From: PFJX01 sp964466195
GTDB taxonomy: Bacteria; Pseudomonadota; Gammaproteobacteria; Burkholderiales; Thiobacillaceae
DNA: 64,000 nucleotides
NCBI GenBank assembly: GCA_964466195.1
Contig: CAYXMQ010000009.1
Coordinates: 1 to 64,000 of the forward strand
Direction: 5' to 3'
This document shows, one piece after another, positions 8,077 to 15,974 of this stretch. The position numbers and the translations under genes are program-made. The stretch's first letter is position 1. The number at the start of each line of letters is the position of its first letter. Under the pieces are notes generated by a model that worked only from the letters and a program-made list of their open reading frames with translations, searched no databases and was not told where the DNA came from.

Positions 8077-9432
8077 ATGCCCGCTTTCAGTTCATACCCG
8101 TCGCTGCGCCCGGCAGTTGTTGTGTTTTTCCTTGCGTTGCTGTTTCCCGTCTGTGCGCTCGCGTCGGAAGGTCCGGCGATGATGGGGATTCCACTGGAGT
8201 TCGTGCTGTTCGCGCTGACCTTGTTGGGCGTCGCATTGTTCCATCACCACACCTTGGCGGTAGCGTTGACCGGCTTGGCGGCGATCTCTCTGTTCAAGCT
8301 GGGCTTTACCGGTTTTCATGGCGTCGCCGGTTTGCCCGGCCTGGCCGGACATTTCATGCATGAGTGGGTGACGCTGGCCAACCTGCTCGGCCTCCTGCTT
8401 GGTTTCTCCATCCTGGCGCGCCACTTTGAAGACAGTCGTATACCCGAGCTGTTGCCGCGCTATCTGCCGGACGGCTGGATGGGCGGCTTTGTGTTGTTGG
8501 TGATGGTGTTCGTGATTTCGTCGTTTCTCGACAACATTGCGGCCGCGCTGATCGGCGGTACCGTGGCGGCAGGTGTGTTCCAGCGTCGTGTCCATATCGG
8601 CTATCTGGCGGCCATCGTCGCCGCTTCAAATGCAGGCGGCTCCGGTTCAGTGGTGGGCGATACCACGACGACGATGATGTGGATCGACGGCGTGGCGCCG
8701 CTGGATGTGTTTCATGCCTATGCTGCGGCGATTCCCGCCCTGTTGATCTTCGGGGTCATCGCCGCCAGGCAGCAGCAGAATTACGCTCCGATCCAGAAGA
8801 ACGCCGGCGTCCAGGCCAGGATCGACTGGGCTTATGTGTTGATCGTGGTGCTGATCCTGGTCGGCGCGATGGCGACCAATATCGTCGTCAACAGTCATTA
8901 CCCGGCGAGTTCGAAAGCGTTTCCCTTTCTCGGCGTTGCGGTCTGGGTCGTGGTATTGGCGCTGGCGCCGCTGCGCAAGCCGGTGTGGGGTCTGCTGCCG
9001 GACGCCGCCAAGGGCAGCGTGTTTCTGCTTTCGCTGGTTTTGTGCGCGTCGATGATGCCGGTTGAGAAATTGCCCCTGGCGTCATGGCAAAGTGCATTCG
9101 GTCTCGGCTTCGTTTCCGCCGTATTCGACAACATTCCGCTCACCGCCCTGGCGCTGAAGCAGGGCGGCTACGACTGGGGCGTGCTGGCCTACGCCGTCGG
9201 CTTCGGCGGCTCGATGATCTGGTTCGGCTCCTCGGCCGGGGTGGCGCTAAGCAATCTGTTCCCGGAAGCCCGCTCGGTGGGCGCCTGGCTCAAGGGCGGC
9301 TGGCATGTGGCGGTGGCCTATGTGGTCGGCTTTTTCATCATGCTGGCCTTGCTCGGCTGGCATCCGCACGCCCAGCACAAGGAGAACGGCATGCCGTCAT
9401 CGAGCGCCGCGCAGACCGCCCCTGCGCATTGA
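8077..9432 (+). CDS. Ion transporter superfamily permease (citrate transporter/NhaD-like)
   Basis: The 451-residue protein begins with a hydrophobic segment ending in ALA and has about 11 predicted membrane helices. Two pseudo-symmetric halves carry the signatures SSFLDNIAAALIGG plus GDTTTTMMW, and VFDNIPLTALALKQ plus GSSAGVALSN. These re-entrant-loop motifs are typical of the ion transporter (IT) superfamily that includes NhaD Na+/H+ antiporters, ArsB and citrate/dicarboxylate carriers. The substrate cannot be read from sequence. The start at ATG 8077 is preferred over an in-frame TTG at 8068. It is divergent from a universal stress gene. Confidence 0.75.
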   Translation: MPAFSSYPSLRPAVVVFFLALLFPVCALASEGPAMMGIPLEFVLFALTLLGVALFHHHTLAVALTGLAAISLFKLGFTGFHGVAGLPGLAGHFMHEWVTLANLLGLLLGFSILARHFEDSRIPELLPRYLPDGWMGGFVLLVMVFVISSFLDNIAAALIGGTVAAGVFQRRVHIGYLAAIVAASNAGGSGSVVGDTTTTMMWIDGVAPLDVFHAYAAAIPALLIFGVIAARQQQNYAPIQKNAGVQARIDWAYVLIVVLILVGAMATNIVVNSHYPASSKAFPFLGVAVWVVVLALAPLRKPVWGLLPDAAKGSVFLLSLVLCASMMPVEKLPLASWQSAFGLGFVSAVFDNIPLTALALKQGGYDWGVLAYAVGFGGSMIWFGSSAGVALSNLFPEARSVGAWLKGGWHVAVAYVVGFFIMLALLGWHPHAQHKENGMPSSSAAQTAPAH

Positions 9433-9523
9433 CTGGCGCGCGCTGCCGGGGCGACATTCCATATCCGGTCGTCCGCGCTTAGGTGATACCCTTGTACGGA
9501 TCAGAATCCAGGCTCCAGACCCC

Positions 9524-11806
9524 ATGTTTGTATTCCTTGGCCGGCTGACCGGCCGCCATCCCCGGTTGATTGCGATGCTGGGGTTTTTGCTGGTTCTACT
9601 CGGGGCTCTCTACAGCAAGGATGTGATGCAGCATCTGACGCTGGCGCCGGGCTGGGATGTCCCGGGCAGCGGTTCGGCCGAGTCGGTGCGATTGCTCAGC
9701 CAGCATCTTGGCCGCGATGAGACGCAGGTGATCATGCTGTTTCGGCCGCGTTCGGATGCGCTGGGCGATGTCGACAGCCCGGCCTATCGCCGTGCGGTCG
9801 ATGCGGTGGCGGCCAGCATTGCGCGCAATCCCGAGGTCAGGAGCGTGGTCGGCTATCACAGCAGCGGCGATCAGCGCATGCGTTCCAAGGATGCCCGCCT
9901 GAGCTATGCCGTCGTGCAACTGGAACGCGCCGCCGACGAAGGCATCGCGGCGTTCGAGCGTCTGCGCGGTCAGGTGCACAGCGATCAGCTCGAAGTGCTG
10001 CTGGGCGGCGAGCTCGCCACCTACGTCGATATCCGCCAGCAGTTGGCGCGCGATATCCTGCGTGCTGAAATCGCCAGCTTCGTCGCGTTGTCGCTGCTGC
10101 TGGTCTGGGTGTTTGGCTCGCTCACGGCGGCCATGCTGCCGTTGATCGTCGGTTTCGTCACCATCGTGCTGTCGGTGGCCTTGCTGAAAACCTTCACGTT
10201 GTTCATCGATATCAGCGTCTACGCCGCCAATGTCGTCTCCATGCTGGGGTTGGGCCTGGCCATCGACTATGCGCTGTTCATCGTGTCGCGTTTTCGCGAG
10301 GAATTGGCGGCTGGCAACACGGTCGACCAGAGCTTGATGACCACCATGCGCACCGCCGGCAGAACCGTGCTGTTCAGCGGCCTGACCGTCGCCGCCAGTC
10401 TGTTTTGCCTGCACTTGTTGCCGCAGCGGTTCTTCCAGAACATGGGTCTGGCCGGCGGGATTTCCGTCGCCGCCGCGATGCTGACCGCCGTGCTGTTGTT
10501 GCCGGCCTTGCTCGCGCTGCTAGGAACCCGCGTGAATCTCCTGTCGCTGCCGTCGCTGGCGCGTCGGGCCAGCCATCAGGCCGAGGGCGGACGTTGGTAT
10601 CGCTACAGCTATTTCGTCATGCGCCGCGCCTGGCCGGTGCTGATCGTCACTCTGGGCATGTTGTTGGCGATGGGGTTGCCGGTGTTGCATATGCAGATCG
10701 GCCCGGCCGACAGCAAATCGCTGCCGGTGACCGCGGAGAGCCGGCAGGTTCAGGAAATACTGAATCAGCGTTTTTCGCACTCCGACATGGGGCCGCTGGT
10801 GCTGGCGATACAGACGCGCGGCGCGGCGCATTCCGCCGCCGCACTGGCCGCTCTGGACGCCTATACGCAGCAACTGCGCAGCCTGCCGGGCGTCGTCAAG
10901 GTTACCGGCTTGGCCAGCATCGATCCCGATCTGGGCCTGAAAGACTACCAGCTGTTGTATGCGTTTCCGGACCAGTTCCCGCTGGCGCAAGAGACGCTGG
11001 CTGGCTATGCCAAGGCCGATTACACCGTGATGTATGTCGAATACGCGCTGCCGCCCAGTTCGGAGGCCGCGCGCGAACTGGTCCAGCGGATACGCGCGCT
11101 GGCAATGCCGGCGGACATCGTACAGATCCAGGTCGGCGGTTTTCCGGCCTTTCATCTCGACTATCTGCATTCCTTGCGCGTCTGGGTGCCCTGGACCATC
11201 GCGGCGATCGTTTGCGTGATCTTCGTGTTGTTGTTTTTCATGCTGGGCAGCGTATTGATCCCGCTGAAGGCGGTGATTACCAGTCTGCTGTCGCTCTCCG
11301 CCACCTATGGCATCCTGGTCTGGGTATTCCAGGACGGCAATCTGTCGCAGTGGCTGAATTTCACGCCGCAAGGCAGCATGGACGGCACGATTCTGGTATT
11401 GATCTTTGCGGCGGCCTTCGGCCTGGCGATCGACTACGAGGTTTTTTTACTCTCTCGCATCAAGGAAATGTGCCAGACCACGGGCGACAATATGCATGCG
11501 GTTGCCGCGGGAATTCAACGCAGCGGGCCAATCATCACCAGCGCGGCGTTGCTGATCGGCATCGTGCTGGGCGCGTTTGCGATGGGCGAAGTGGTGTTCA
11601 TGAAGGCGATGGGTTTGGGCTTGTTGCTTTCGGTTCTGGTCGACGCCACGCTGGTGCGCATGCTGCTGGTGCCGGCCAGTCTGCGCCTGCTGGGCGATCT
11701 CAACTGGTGGGCGCCGAAGCCTCTGATGAAGCTGTATCGGCGCTTCAACCTGAACGAAGCGGATGCAAACCTGGTGGATATCCATCGAAGTGAGGAGAAA
11801 ACATGA
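9524..11806 (+). CDS. MMPL/RND family lipid or hopanoid exporter
   Basis: The 760-residue protein has the RND layout of two repeats, each with one helix, a large periplasmic loop and five clustered helices. The helix-4 region of each half contains a conserved G.AIDYALF (first half) and LAIDYEVFLLSRIKE (second half), the MMPL proton-relay signature. MMPL and HpnN-like proteins export lipids, hopanoids or siderophores across the inner membrane. The correct start is ATG 9524; the open frame reaches back into the transporter gene in another frame. Its TGA overlaps the ATG of the next gene (ATGA), so the two are translationally coupled. Confidence 0.88.
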   Translation: MFVFLGRLTGRHPRLIAMLGFLLVLLGALYSKDVMQHLTLAPGWDVPGSGSAESVRLLSQHLGRDETQVIMLFRPRSDALGDVDSPAYRRAVDAVAASIARNPEVRSVVGYHSSGDQRMRSKDARLSYAVVQLERAADEGIAAFERLRGQVHSDQLEVLLGGELATYVDIRQQLARDILRAEIASFVALSLLLVWVFGSLTAAMLPLIVGFVTIVLSVALLKTFTLFIDISVYAANVVSMLGLGLAIDYALFIVSRFREELAAGNTVDQSLMTTMRTAGRTVLFSGLTVAASLFCLHLLPQRFFQNMGLAGGISVAAAMLTAVLLLPALLALLGTRVNLLSLPSLARRASHQAEGGRWYRYSYFVMRRAWPVLIVTLGMLLAMGLPVLHMQIGPADSKSLPVTAESRQVQEILNQRFSHSDMGPLVLAIQTRGAAHSAAALAALDAYTQQLRSLPGVVKVTGLASIDPDLGLKDYQLLYAFPDQFPLAQETLAGYAKADYTVMYVEYALPPSSEAARELVQRIRALAMPADIVQIQVGGFPAFHLDYLHSLRVWVPWTIAAIVCVIFVLLFFMLGSVLIPLKAVITSLLSLSATYGILVWVFQDGNLSQWLNFTPQGSMDGTILVLIFAAAFGLAIDYEVFLLSRIKEMCQTTGDNMHAVAAGIQRSGPIITSAALLIGIVLGAFAMGEVVFMKAMGLGLLLSVLVDATLVRMLLVPASLRLLGDLNWWAPKPLMKLYRRFNLNEADANLVDIHRSEEKT

Positions 11807-12576
11807 AATTGCCCCGACTCGCATTGGCCTTGGCCAGCCTCATTGCGGCACTGCCTGCGGCGGCCGACCTTTCCATGACCGGCCGCAGCAGCGTCGTGGC
11901 GATGGGCATGCAGGGCATCGGCCAGGAAGGCGTCTGGTTGAGCGGCACGCAGATTCGGCGGGATCTGATCGACCGCGGCAAGGCCTACTCTCATCTCTAC
12001 GACCTGAACAGGCACGAGATTACCGTCATTGATCATTCGCAACGACTGGCCCAGGTCTACGCGATGGCCGCGCTCAACCAGCAAAATGACGCCAAGATCA
12101 ACAGCAAGGATCTGACGCTGGATCTCAAACCCAGCGGCCGCAAATATCCGCTGCAGAAATGGAGCTGCGTCGAGTACGACCTCGCCGCCGCGATGCCGGC
12201 GGAGGTCGGCGGCGAAAAAGTCAGCTTCACGCTGACCGGCCAGATCTGGCTGGCGCGCGATACGGCGGAACAGAAGGAAACCGCCGCGTTCATCAATGCG
12301 GCGAAGAATCCGGACTTCTTCATGGGCATTCCGGCACTGGCGAAAAGCTCGCCGTCACAAGCGCGCGGCATGAGCGAAATCGTGCGCCGGCTGGCGCCGA
12401 TGGGTCTGCTCTGCGCGGTGGATGTGAAGACCAAATACGAGGGCAGCGGCCGCATGGCGGCGTTGTCCAATAAGTTGGACAGCCGCATCAGCCTGACCTA
12501 CGAGCAATACGGCAGCGCGCCGTTGAAGGCGGAGGTATTCAATATTCCGCACGGCTACCGGGTAGAGCGGAGGTAG
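11803..12576 (+). CDS. Periplasmic protein of unknown function coupled to the MMPL exporter
   Basis: The 257-residue product has a clear signal peptide (residues 1-22, cleavage after AAA-D). The mature part is beta-rich with no motif I can name; it resembles the general shape of DUF4412-type periplasmic proteins (a KWSCVEYDL strand in the middle) but I cannot assign it. The start codon overlaps the stop of the MMPL gene, so equal synthesis and a functional link, for example binding the exported lipid in the periplasm, are likely. That role is inferred from linkage only. Confidence 0.7.
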   Translation: MKLPRLALALASLIAALPAAADLSMTGRSSVVAMGMQGIGQEGVWLSGTQIRRDLIDRGKAYSHLYDLNRHEITVIDHSQRLAQVYAMAALNQQNDAKINSKDLTLDLKPSGRKYPLQKWSCVEYDLAAAMPAEVGGEKVSFTLTGQIWLARDTAEQKETAAFINAAKNPDFFMGIPALAKSSPSQARGMSEIVRRLAPMGLLCAVDVKTKYEGSGRMAALSNKLDSRISLTYEQYGSAPLKAEVFNIPHGYRVERR

Positions 12577-12935
12577 GGTGCGCCATGCGCCGCATACGTT
12601 GATTCGGCTATGCGAAAACCGGTGTTGAGCCGGTTTGGGGGGATGTGCGGCAGCTAGCGGCCAGGAGCCGTCATTGAGTGCGCCCGAAAAATTCGTTCCT
12701 GGGCGGCCGGTGTACGTCCGTAATCTGCCGGACTCTGACGTGGCATGATCGTAAGATCATCGGACTAATCGGCGTCGGACTGTGTTGTCATATTGGAGTG
12801 AATGGCAAACGTCAAGACTTGGCCACATCGGTTAGCAGGCCACTCATCCCTTAGATAATGGCCAATAGTCGGTATCCCGTCCACGATCCGGCAAAATGCA
12901 TGCGAGAAGCTATCCCACAGGGAGTCCAAGCTAAG
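12577..12935. other. Gene-free stretch before the STAND operon
   Basis: These 359 bases hold no supported gene. A perfect 7-bp hairpin AAACCGG (12616-12622) / CCGGTTT (12630-12636) lies 40 bases after the preceding gene and may be a terminator without a strong T run. A stretch at 12654-12673 (CTAGCGGCCAGGAGCCGTCA) has an imperfect copy at 20744-20764, on the far side of the operon. An ATG at 12858 is in frame with the TIR-STAND gene and could be its true start. A promoter must be here but none stands out. Confidence 0.5.
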
Positions 12936-15900
12936 ATGTCGCCGCCCGACCGCCCCTTCAAGCTGTTCCTCAGCTATGCGCATAGTAACGAGGCCAGCAA
13001 GGACCGGCTGAAGATCAACCTCGCGCCGCTCGTCCGCAACGGCTGGGTGGATGTCTGGGACGACCGCAAAATCCCCGCTGGGGCGGACTGGCGCGAGGAG
13101 ATCGAGGCCGCGATGGCCGCCTCCGACGCCGCCCTGTTCCTGCTCAACGACGACTTCCTCGCCTCGGATTTCTGCATGGACGTGGAGGTGGCGGCCTTCC
13201 TGCAACACCACCGCAACGACGGCACCCTGATACTGTTCATTCTCACCGACCATTGCCTGTGGGAGGAATTCGACTTCATCCGCCAATTCCAACTCCTGCC
13301 GCGCGATGCGCATCCCATCGTCGAATTCGACCCGCCCACCCTGGCCTACACCGCCATCGCCCGCGAGATCAAAGCCACCCTCGCCCAGCACCACCCCAAA
13401 CCCATCTTCGCAGGAGGGGGCTTGCCCGCGATGGCAGCGGCGACACTCCGATCAATCGTTGATTTCGCGGGCAAGCCGGCTCCCACGGCCGCCCTTTCCC
13501 TCCCCGCACTGCTGGAAAGACTCCCCGGCCGCACCACCCATCTGTTCGGCCGCGATACGGAACTGGTGCAACTCAGCAACTGGCAGAGCCACAAGGGCGT
13601 CTTCCTCTGGGTGGCGGAGGGTGGCATGGGCAAATCGGCGCTGCTGCGCTGGTGGCTGGAAAAACAGGACTGGCCCGCCGCCACCCGCTTTCTCGGCCAC
13701 ACCTTCTACAGCCAGGGCAGTCACAACCAGGCCAGCAGTGCGCGGGGCTTCCTTCTGGACGCCCTGAAGCAACTGGGCGTGGCGCACGCTCTCGATGCCC
13801 CGGACGACGAACTGGGCCGCCTGCTCGCCCAGGCCGCCGCCGCACAGCCCACGGTGCTGGTGCTGGACGGCATGGAGCCCCTGCAACAGGCGTCCAGTGA
13901 TCCCATGCTTAACGGCAGCGTCAAGGACCGGGGCCTCGCCGCTCTGCTGGAAAACCTCGCGCGCCAGCCGGGCAAAGCCCTGTGCCTGGCCAGCAGCCGC
14001 CTGCCGATCCCAGATGCGGGGATAGAGGACGCCGCCTGGTTCAGGGAAAAGAAGCTCGAACACCTGCCGCCCGCAGGCGCCCTGGCCCTGCTGCGCCAGC
14101 GTGGCCTGCGTGGCACGGAGGAAGAACTGGCGCAAGTCGCCGAGCGCTGCGGCCAGCATCCCCTGGCCCTGGTGCTGGCCGCCGAGTTCTGCCACACCTA
14201 TCTGCAGGACCAAGCCGCCGCCTTCCTGGCGCGGCCCTGGCAACCGCAAACTGGCGAGGAACACGCCGCCACCGTCATGGCCTGGTTCGAGGAGGCACTG
14301 GCCGACGAGCACCCGGCCCTGGACCGGGAACTGGCCCAGATCCTCGGCCTGTTCGACCGCCCGGCCCCCTGGGGCGCGCTGCTGGCCCTGAAGGCCCAGG
14401 AGCCGCCCATCCCCGGCCTCACGGAACACCTGCACGCTGCCGACGAGGCGGCGCTGCTGGAATCCCTGGCGCGGCTGAGCCAATGGGGCTTGCTGCAAGC
14501 CGACTTGTCGCGTCCGGTACCGGAACTCGACGCCCATCCCCTGGTGCGGGAGCACTTCGGCAGGCAGTTGGAACGGGAGAACCCGGAAGCCTGGCGCGCC
14601 GCCCACGGCGTGCTGTTCGACTGGTTCCGCAGCCTGCCGGAAAAGGCGCAGCCCGATACCCTGGAGGAATTGGAACCCCTGTACCGGGCGGTGTGGCATG
14701 GCTGCAAGGCGGGCCGGTATCGGACGGCTTTTGATGATGTATTTGGGAAACGTATCCGACGTGGCAATTCGGGCTACAGCGTATTCCAACTGGGTGCGTA
14801 CTCTTCGGACTTAGGCGCGTTGGCAGGCTTCTTTCGATCGGGCTGGACGTATGCACATTTGGCAGGAAGATCTGGCGTACCTGGCGAAAGCTTGAGCAAG
14901 ACCCGCCGCGCCTTATTGCTGGCCGAAACCGCCTATTGCTTGATGTCTCTAGGCCGATTGCAGGACGCACTAGTGCTGCGACACCAAGACCTATATTTGT
15001 GCCAGGAATCCAGCAATTGGAGTGAGTTTTGCCGCACATCCGAGGGGCTTATAGGCCTACTCATTCCCCTGGGCCGCTGGATTGACGCCGAAGCTGCAGC
15101 CAGAACCGCTGGGAAGAAAGCGACGCGCGTTAAGGATTGGATGCAACGCTGGTCATGCATCATGTCAGCCAACGCCTCATTAGCCCGCACCTTGCACGGT
15201 CAAGGTAGGCTGGAAGAGGCTAGAGCCGCTTTCGCCCATGCCGAAGAAGTGCAGGCAAGAGCCGGTACTCATGGTTCCCAGCTTTTCAGTCTATCTGGCC
15301 ATGGGTTCGCCCAACTCCTGCTGGAGCAGGCCGGCCAGGAGGCTAGTTGGCGGGAGGTGCTGCAGCGAGGGCGCTATGCCTTGCCGATTGCCGAGCGAGC
15401 TAAGCATCTCCTGTCCCAGGCACTGGACCACTGCACCATTGGCCTCGCCCTCACCGCCCTGGGCGACGCCGAAGCCGGCCCGGCCCTGGACCGCACCGTG
15501 ACCACCATGCAACGGGCGGGCAAAGTTGAATTTCAGCCCCCCATGCACCTTGCCAGAGGCGGCTACCTGCGTTCCACCCACCAACTCCCCGCCGCCTGGG
15601 CCGATCACGGCGCCGCCCTCGCCATCGCTCGGCGCGGCAACATGCGCACCTACCTGGCCGAATGCGCCCTGCTGGCCGGCAATCTCCACCTGGACGAAGG
15701 CTGCATGCCAGAAGCCGCCGCGCAATATGCCACTGCCGCCCGACTCATCCATGAGGACGGCTACGGCCGCCGCCTCACCGAACTGCATCTGTTACATGCC
15801 CGCCTGCTCCACGCCCAGCACGACCCCGAGACCCCCGCCGCCCTCGCCCGCGCCGAGGCCCGCATCCGAGAAATCGGGCAGTGGGGCTACTGGCGGGCTC

Positions 15901-15971
15901 TGCGCCAGGTCGCCGGGGAAATCGGCGCCCCCGAGCCGGGCGAATGTCCTGCGCCGTATCCCAAGTCCTGA
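12936..15971 (+). CDS. TIR-STAND NTPase-TPR protein, candidate antiviral NLR-like sensor
   Basis: The 1011-residue product has an N-terminal TIR domain (about 8-150: FLSYAHSN at 11-18, WDDRKIPAG at 41-49, and FLASDFCMDVE with candidate catalytic Glu84). A linker (about 159-184) is encoded by REP-like palindromes. The STAND NTPase follows: HLFGRD (203-207), Walker A EGGMGKSALL (228-237), Walker B VLVLDG (307-312) and a winged-helix-like part to about 560. The C-terminal 400 residues are TPR-like helical repeats. TIR domains of this kind degrade NAD+ or make signalling nucleotides when a STAND platform oligomerises on a phage trigger. The next gene begins three bases after the stop. An upstream ATG at 12858 would add 26 residues. 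Function in defence is inferred from architecture. Confidence 0.82.
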   Translation: MSPPDRPFKLFLSYAHSNEASKDRLKINLAPLVRNGWVDVWDDRKIPAGADWREEIEAAMAASDAALFLLNDDFLASDFCMDVEVAAFLQHHRNDGTLILFILTDHCLWEEFDFIRQFQLLPRDAHPIVEFDPPTLAYTAIAREIKATLAQHHPKPIFAGGGLPAMAAATLRSIVDFAGKPAPTAALSLPALLERLPGRTTHLFGRDTELVQLSNWQSHKGVFLWVAEGGMGKSALLRWWLEKQDWPAATRFLGHTFYSQGSHNQASSARGFLLDALKQLGVAHALDAPDDELGRLLAQAAAAQPTVLVLDGMEPLQQASSDPMLNGSVKDRGLAALLENLARQPGKALCLASSRLPIPDAGIEDAAWFREKKLEHLPPAGALALLRQRGLRGTEEELAQVAERCGQHPLALVLAAEFCHTYLQDQAAAFLARPWQPQTGEEHAATVMAWFEEALADEHPALDRELAQILGLFDRPAPWGALLALKAQEPPIPGLTEHLHAADEAALLESLARLSQWGLLQADLSRPVPELDAHPLVREHFGRQLERENPEAWRAAHGVLFDWFRSLPEKAQPDTLEELEPLYRAVWHGCKAGRYRTAFDDVFGKRIRRGNSGYSVFQLGAYSSDLGALAGFFRSGWTYAHLAGRSGVPGESLSKTRRALLLAETAYCLMSLGRLQDALVLRHQDLYLCQESSNWSEFCRTSEGLIGLLIPLGRWIDAEAAARTAGKKATRVKDWMQRWSCIMSANASLARTLHGQGRLEEARAAFAHAEEVQARAGTHGSQLFSLSGHGFAQLLLEQAGQEASWREVLQRGRYALPIAERAKHLLSQALDHCTIGLALTALGDAEAGPALDRTVTTMQRAGKVEFQPPMHLARGGYLRSTHQLPAAWADHGAALAIARRGNMRTYLAECALLAGNLHLDEGCMPEAAAQYATAARLIHEDGYGRRLTELHLLHARLLHAQHDPETPAALARAEARIREIGQWGYWRALRQVAGEIGAPEPGECPAPYPKS
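13410..13486. repeat. Inverted pair of REP-like palindromes inside the TIR-STAND gene
   Basis: The word GCAGGAGGGGGCTTGCCCGC (starting 13410) and, after about 33 bases, TCGCGGGCAAGCCGGCTCCC (starting 13465) are inverted copies matching at 18 of 22 positions. Each resembles the REP consensus of fluorescent pseudomonads (GGGAGCGGGCTTGCCCGCGA), and the pair has the head-to-head layout of a BIME or REP doublet. REPs are normally intergenic; here the pair stays in frame and encodes the linker between the TIR and NTPase domains. I did not see another copy elsewhere in the window. Confidence 0.75.
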
Positions 15972-15974
15972 ACC

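Noticed and set aside
12858..12935. Upstream ATG start for the TIR-STAND gene
   Set aside because: In frame but the added 26 residues precede the TIR fold and no ribosome-binding site stands before 12858; not excluded.
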